A stretch of DNA of 32,702 nucleotides from Corynebacterium yonathiae (GTDB lineage: Bacteria; Actinomycetota; Actinomycetes; Mycobacteriales; Mycobacteriaceae): the NCBI RefSeq assembly GCF_022288805.1, contig NZ_JAKOPM010000022.1:1-32702 (forward strand). Direction: 5' to 3'. The notes under the pieces are model-generated. The model was not told the DNA's origin, did no database searches, and worked only from the letters and a program-made list of their open reading frames with translations. This document shows positions 31,708 to 32,702 of this stretch, in pieces; the stretch's first letter is position 1; each line of letters begins with the position of its first letter. The position numbers were made by a program, and so were the translations under genes.

Positions 31708-32526
31708 TTAGGAAAAGATCTGCCCGAGCTGAGAAAGGATCTCGGACCAGTCGAGGGCGGACCATCCGAATCCGGCAGCACTTGCCAACGCCGCAATGCC
31801 GGTGGCCAAAAGCCCACCTTCGAAGGCGGAGAGCCCGGAGTGTTCCTCAGACGTGGTATCGACGGGTACGGCGCCTGCGCCACGGTGGGTCGCAGCGGCC
31901 TGTTCCAAAGGGGCATTGACCTGCTTGGTGATGGTGACAATATCGCGCAGGGCCGCCGCATAAGCCGGAAACTCATCCGGGAAGGCGGAACCGGTGCCCC
32001 CGATGGACGGCAGCGTCGCACGCGGAGAAGGTGCCGCATTCTCGGTGGTGGCCTGGGGCAGTTCCTTGGTGAACTCACCCAACTCAGCGCGAATTACCGC
32101 CTGGGCATAGTTGGCACCCAGTATATCGAGATAATCAAGTACGGCGGCTTCGGTGTACTTCTTATCGTCTAGGAATTGGGTGCGCTCTTCTGGCTCCCAC
32201 GGGAAATCGAGCGGTGTGGAATAGACATTGCCATCGGTGCGTGCAGTATTGAGCCGAGCTTTGCCAAAGTAGTAATCAAAAGCTGCGTCCGCTTTATCCT
32301 GCGACAAAATTCCGTCTGCCACCAACGCTTCCTTGCGCTGGATAGCAATAGCCAAGATAGCCGTTGCTGCGTTGTCCTGCTCTAGTTTTTCTCCCGAATC
32401 CAAGGTAATCCGCAATGCGGACGCGGAGTCACGCTGCAGCTCATAGGCCACAGCCGGCGTAGCGCCGCCCAATAAGGTGGCAGACAGGAGCGTTGTAATT
32501 CCGAGACGCAGAGAGCGGCGGCGCAT
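31708..32526 (-). CDS. Secreted or membrane-associated hypothetical protein
   Basis: This is a 272-residue protein with a signal peptide (basic start MRRRSLRLG, cleavage near TPAVA at about 24-27). A helical domain of about 140 residues follows, then a Pro/Ala/Thr-rich linker, and a C-terminal hydrophobic stretch (GLLATGIAALASAAGFGW) with an amphipathic end, WSEILSQLGQIFS. I do not recognise the family. The ATG at 32526 has GAGGAG about 11 nt upstream. The promoter region carries a large inverted repeat (32562-32611). Confidence 0.78.
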   Translation of the reverse strand: MRRRSLRLGITTLLSATLLGGATPAVAYELQRDSASALRITLDSGEKLEQDNAATAILAIAIQRKEALVADGILSQDKADAAFDYYFGKARLNTARTDGNVYSTPLDFPWEPEERTQFLDDKKYTEAAVLDYLDILGANYAQAVIRAELGEFTKELPQATTENAAPSPRATLPSIGGTGSAFPDEFPAYAAALRDIVTITKQVNAPLEQAAATHRGAGAVPVDTTSEEHSGLSAFEGGLLATGIAALASAAGFGWSALDWSEILSQLGQIFS

Positions 32527-32561
32527 CGTCAGTGGAGCTCCTCACAGGAGATAAACAGAAT

Positions 32562-32611
32562 GGGCAGGTTTCTTATATTCTACTCATTTTTTCCTGAAAA
32601 GAAACCCGCCC
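32562..32611. repeat. Inverted repeat enclosing the promoter of the secreted protein
   Basis: GGGCAGGTTTCTT (32562-32574) and AAGAAACCCGCCC (32599-32611) match at 12 of 13 positions. The 24-nt AT-rich loop contains TAGAAT on the minus strand (32577-32582), the best -10 for the gene starting at 32526. It could be a regulator-binding site. Confidence 0.55.
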
Positions 32612-32620
32612 CGCACCCAC

Positions 32621-32626
32621 TATCAT
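32621..32626 (+). promoter_or_regulatory. Candidate -10 (TATCAT) for an off-window gene
   Basis: TATCAT would start a plus-strand transcript near 32633, just at the base of the hairpin 32635-32679. The -35 is weak. Confidence 0.4.
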
Positions 32627-32634
32627 GAACTGCT

Positions 32635-32679
32635 CCCCATTAGTTGGACTGAGAAATCAGTTGCCAACAACTAGTGGGG
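32635..32679 (+). repeat. Nested hairpin near the window end
   Basis: The outer stem CCCCATTAGTTG (32635-32646) pairs with CAACTAGTGGGG (32668-32679) with one mismatch. Inside, ACTGA (32648-32652) and TCAGT (32657-32661) close a GAAA tetraloop. A T-rich stretch (ATTTTCTTT, 32684-32692) follows, so it could be a terminator or leader attenuator for a gene beyond the window. The remainder to 32702 shows no complete gene. Confidence 0.6.
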
Positions 32680-32702
32680 GGGCATTTTCTTTGAGAGCAC
32701 GT

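Noticed and set aside
1..32702. CRISPR arrays, insertion sequences, prophage or defence genes
   Set aside because: I saw no regularly spaced direct repeats, transposase, integrase or known defence domains. AdnAB and UvrD2 are core repair enzymes.

Overview
The window looks like chromosomal DNA of a Corynebacterium, most likely a lipid-requiring skin or nasal species; the species cannot be fixed from the sequence alone. The evidence is the set of actinobacteria-specific families (UPF0182, Zincin_2, DUF3152, DUF3107, TIGR02569, AdnAB, UvrD2 with HRDC, a WhiB1-type WhiB, SigH with a mycothiol-type anti-sigma factor, ribosomal protein bL37), a moderately high GC content, and a potassium channel of the corynebacterial CglK type. 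From memory, gene order and strand follow the Mycobacterium tuberculosis stretch Rv3193c to Rv3235 closely, with the mycobacterial insertions removed. This is a conserved core region. I see no prophage, insertion sequence, CRISPR array or integrase.

Layout. 1-550: initiator tRNA-fMet on the minus strand with its own terminator, plus an unexplained hairpin. 548-4886: a large UPF0182 membrane protein diverging from a PPA1309-family protein and a lipoprotein. 4892-8930: four genes for peptidases or peptide-handling proteins: a membrane PDZ/Lon-type serine protease, a Zincin_2 protein, a YgjP-type metallopeptidase, and a stand-alone protein resembling the cyclodehydratase partner of azole-peptide pathways. 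8908-21211: a tightly packed minus-strand operon, read from right to left: DUF3107, DUF3152, TIGR02569, adnA, adnB, cglK-type K+ channel, nudC, uvrD2. It combines double-strand-break resection, a helicase, NAD/RNA-cap hydrolysis and K+ homeostasis with three unknown proteins. 21283-24409: a DEAD-box helicase coupled to a membrane-anchored propeller-like protein, a strong terminator, and a four-helix membrane protein. 24410-26989: the stress regulators whiB1/whcE, sigH and rshA, together with the 24-residue ribosomal protein bL37 and ybaK. 26975-29934: an SRAP (HMCES/YedK) protein diverging from aroA-rsgA. 29931-32702: a HAD-like protein, DUF6912, a small secreted peptide, an Rv3235-family protein and a secreted hypothetical protein, ending in a structured leader of an unseen gene.

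Notable observations. AdnA has lost its Walker A lysine (Val55), while AdnB keeps a complete ATPase site. The channel gene contains a TTG codon with a well-placed Shine-Dalgarno directly before the RCK domain, which could produce a free RCK subunit. At least eight starts sit 6-8 nt after a TANNNT hexamer, as expected for leaderless mRNAs; one case is a back-to-back pair between the SRAP gene and aroA. Several inverted repeats have no assigned role. NudC lacks the usual zinc-ribbon cysteines, and the UvrD2 metal site is CCHC. I found no convincing new defence or mobile system; the best candidates for undescribed biology are the stand-alone cyclodehydratase-like protein in its peptidase neighbourhood, the DUF3152/TIGR02569/AdnAB linkage, and the RNA or DNA hairpins.
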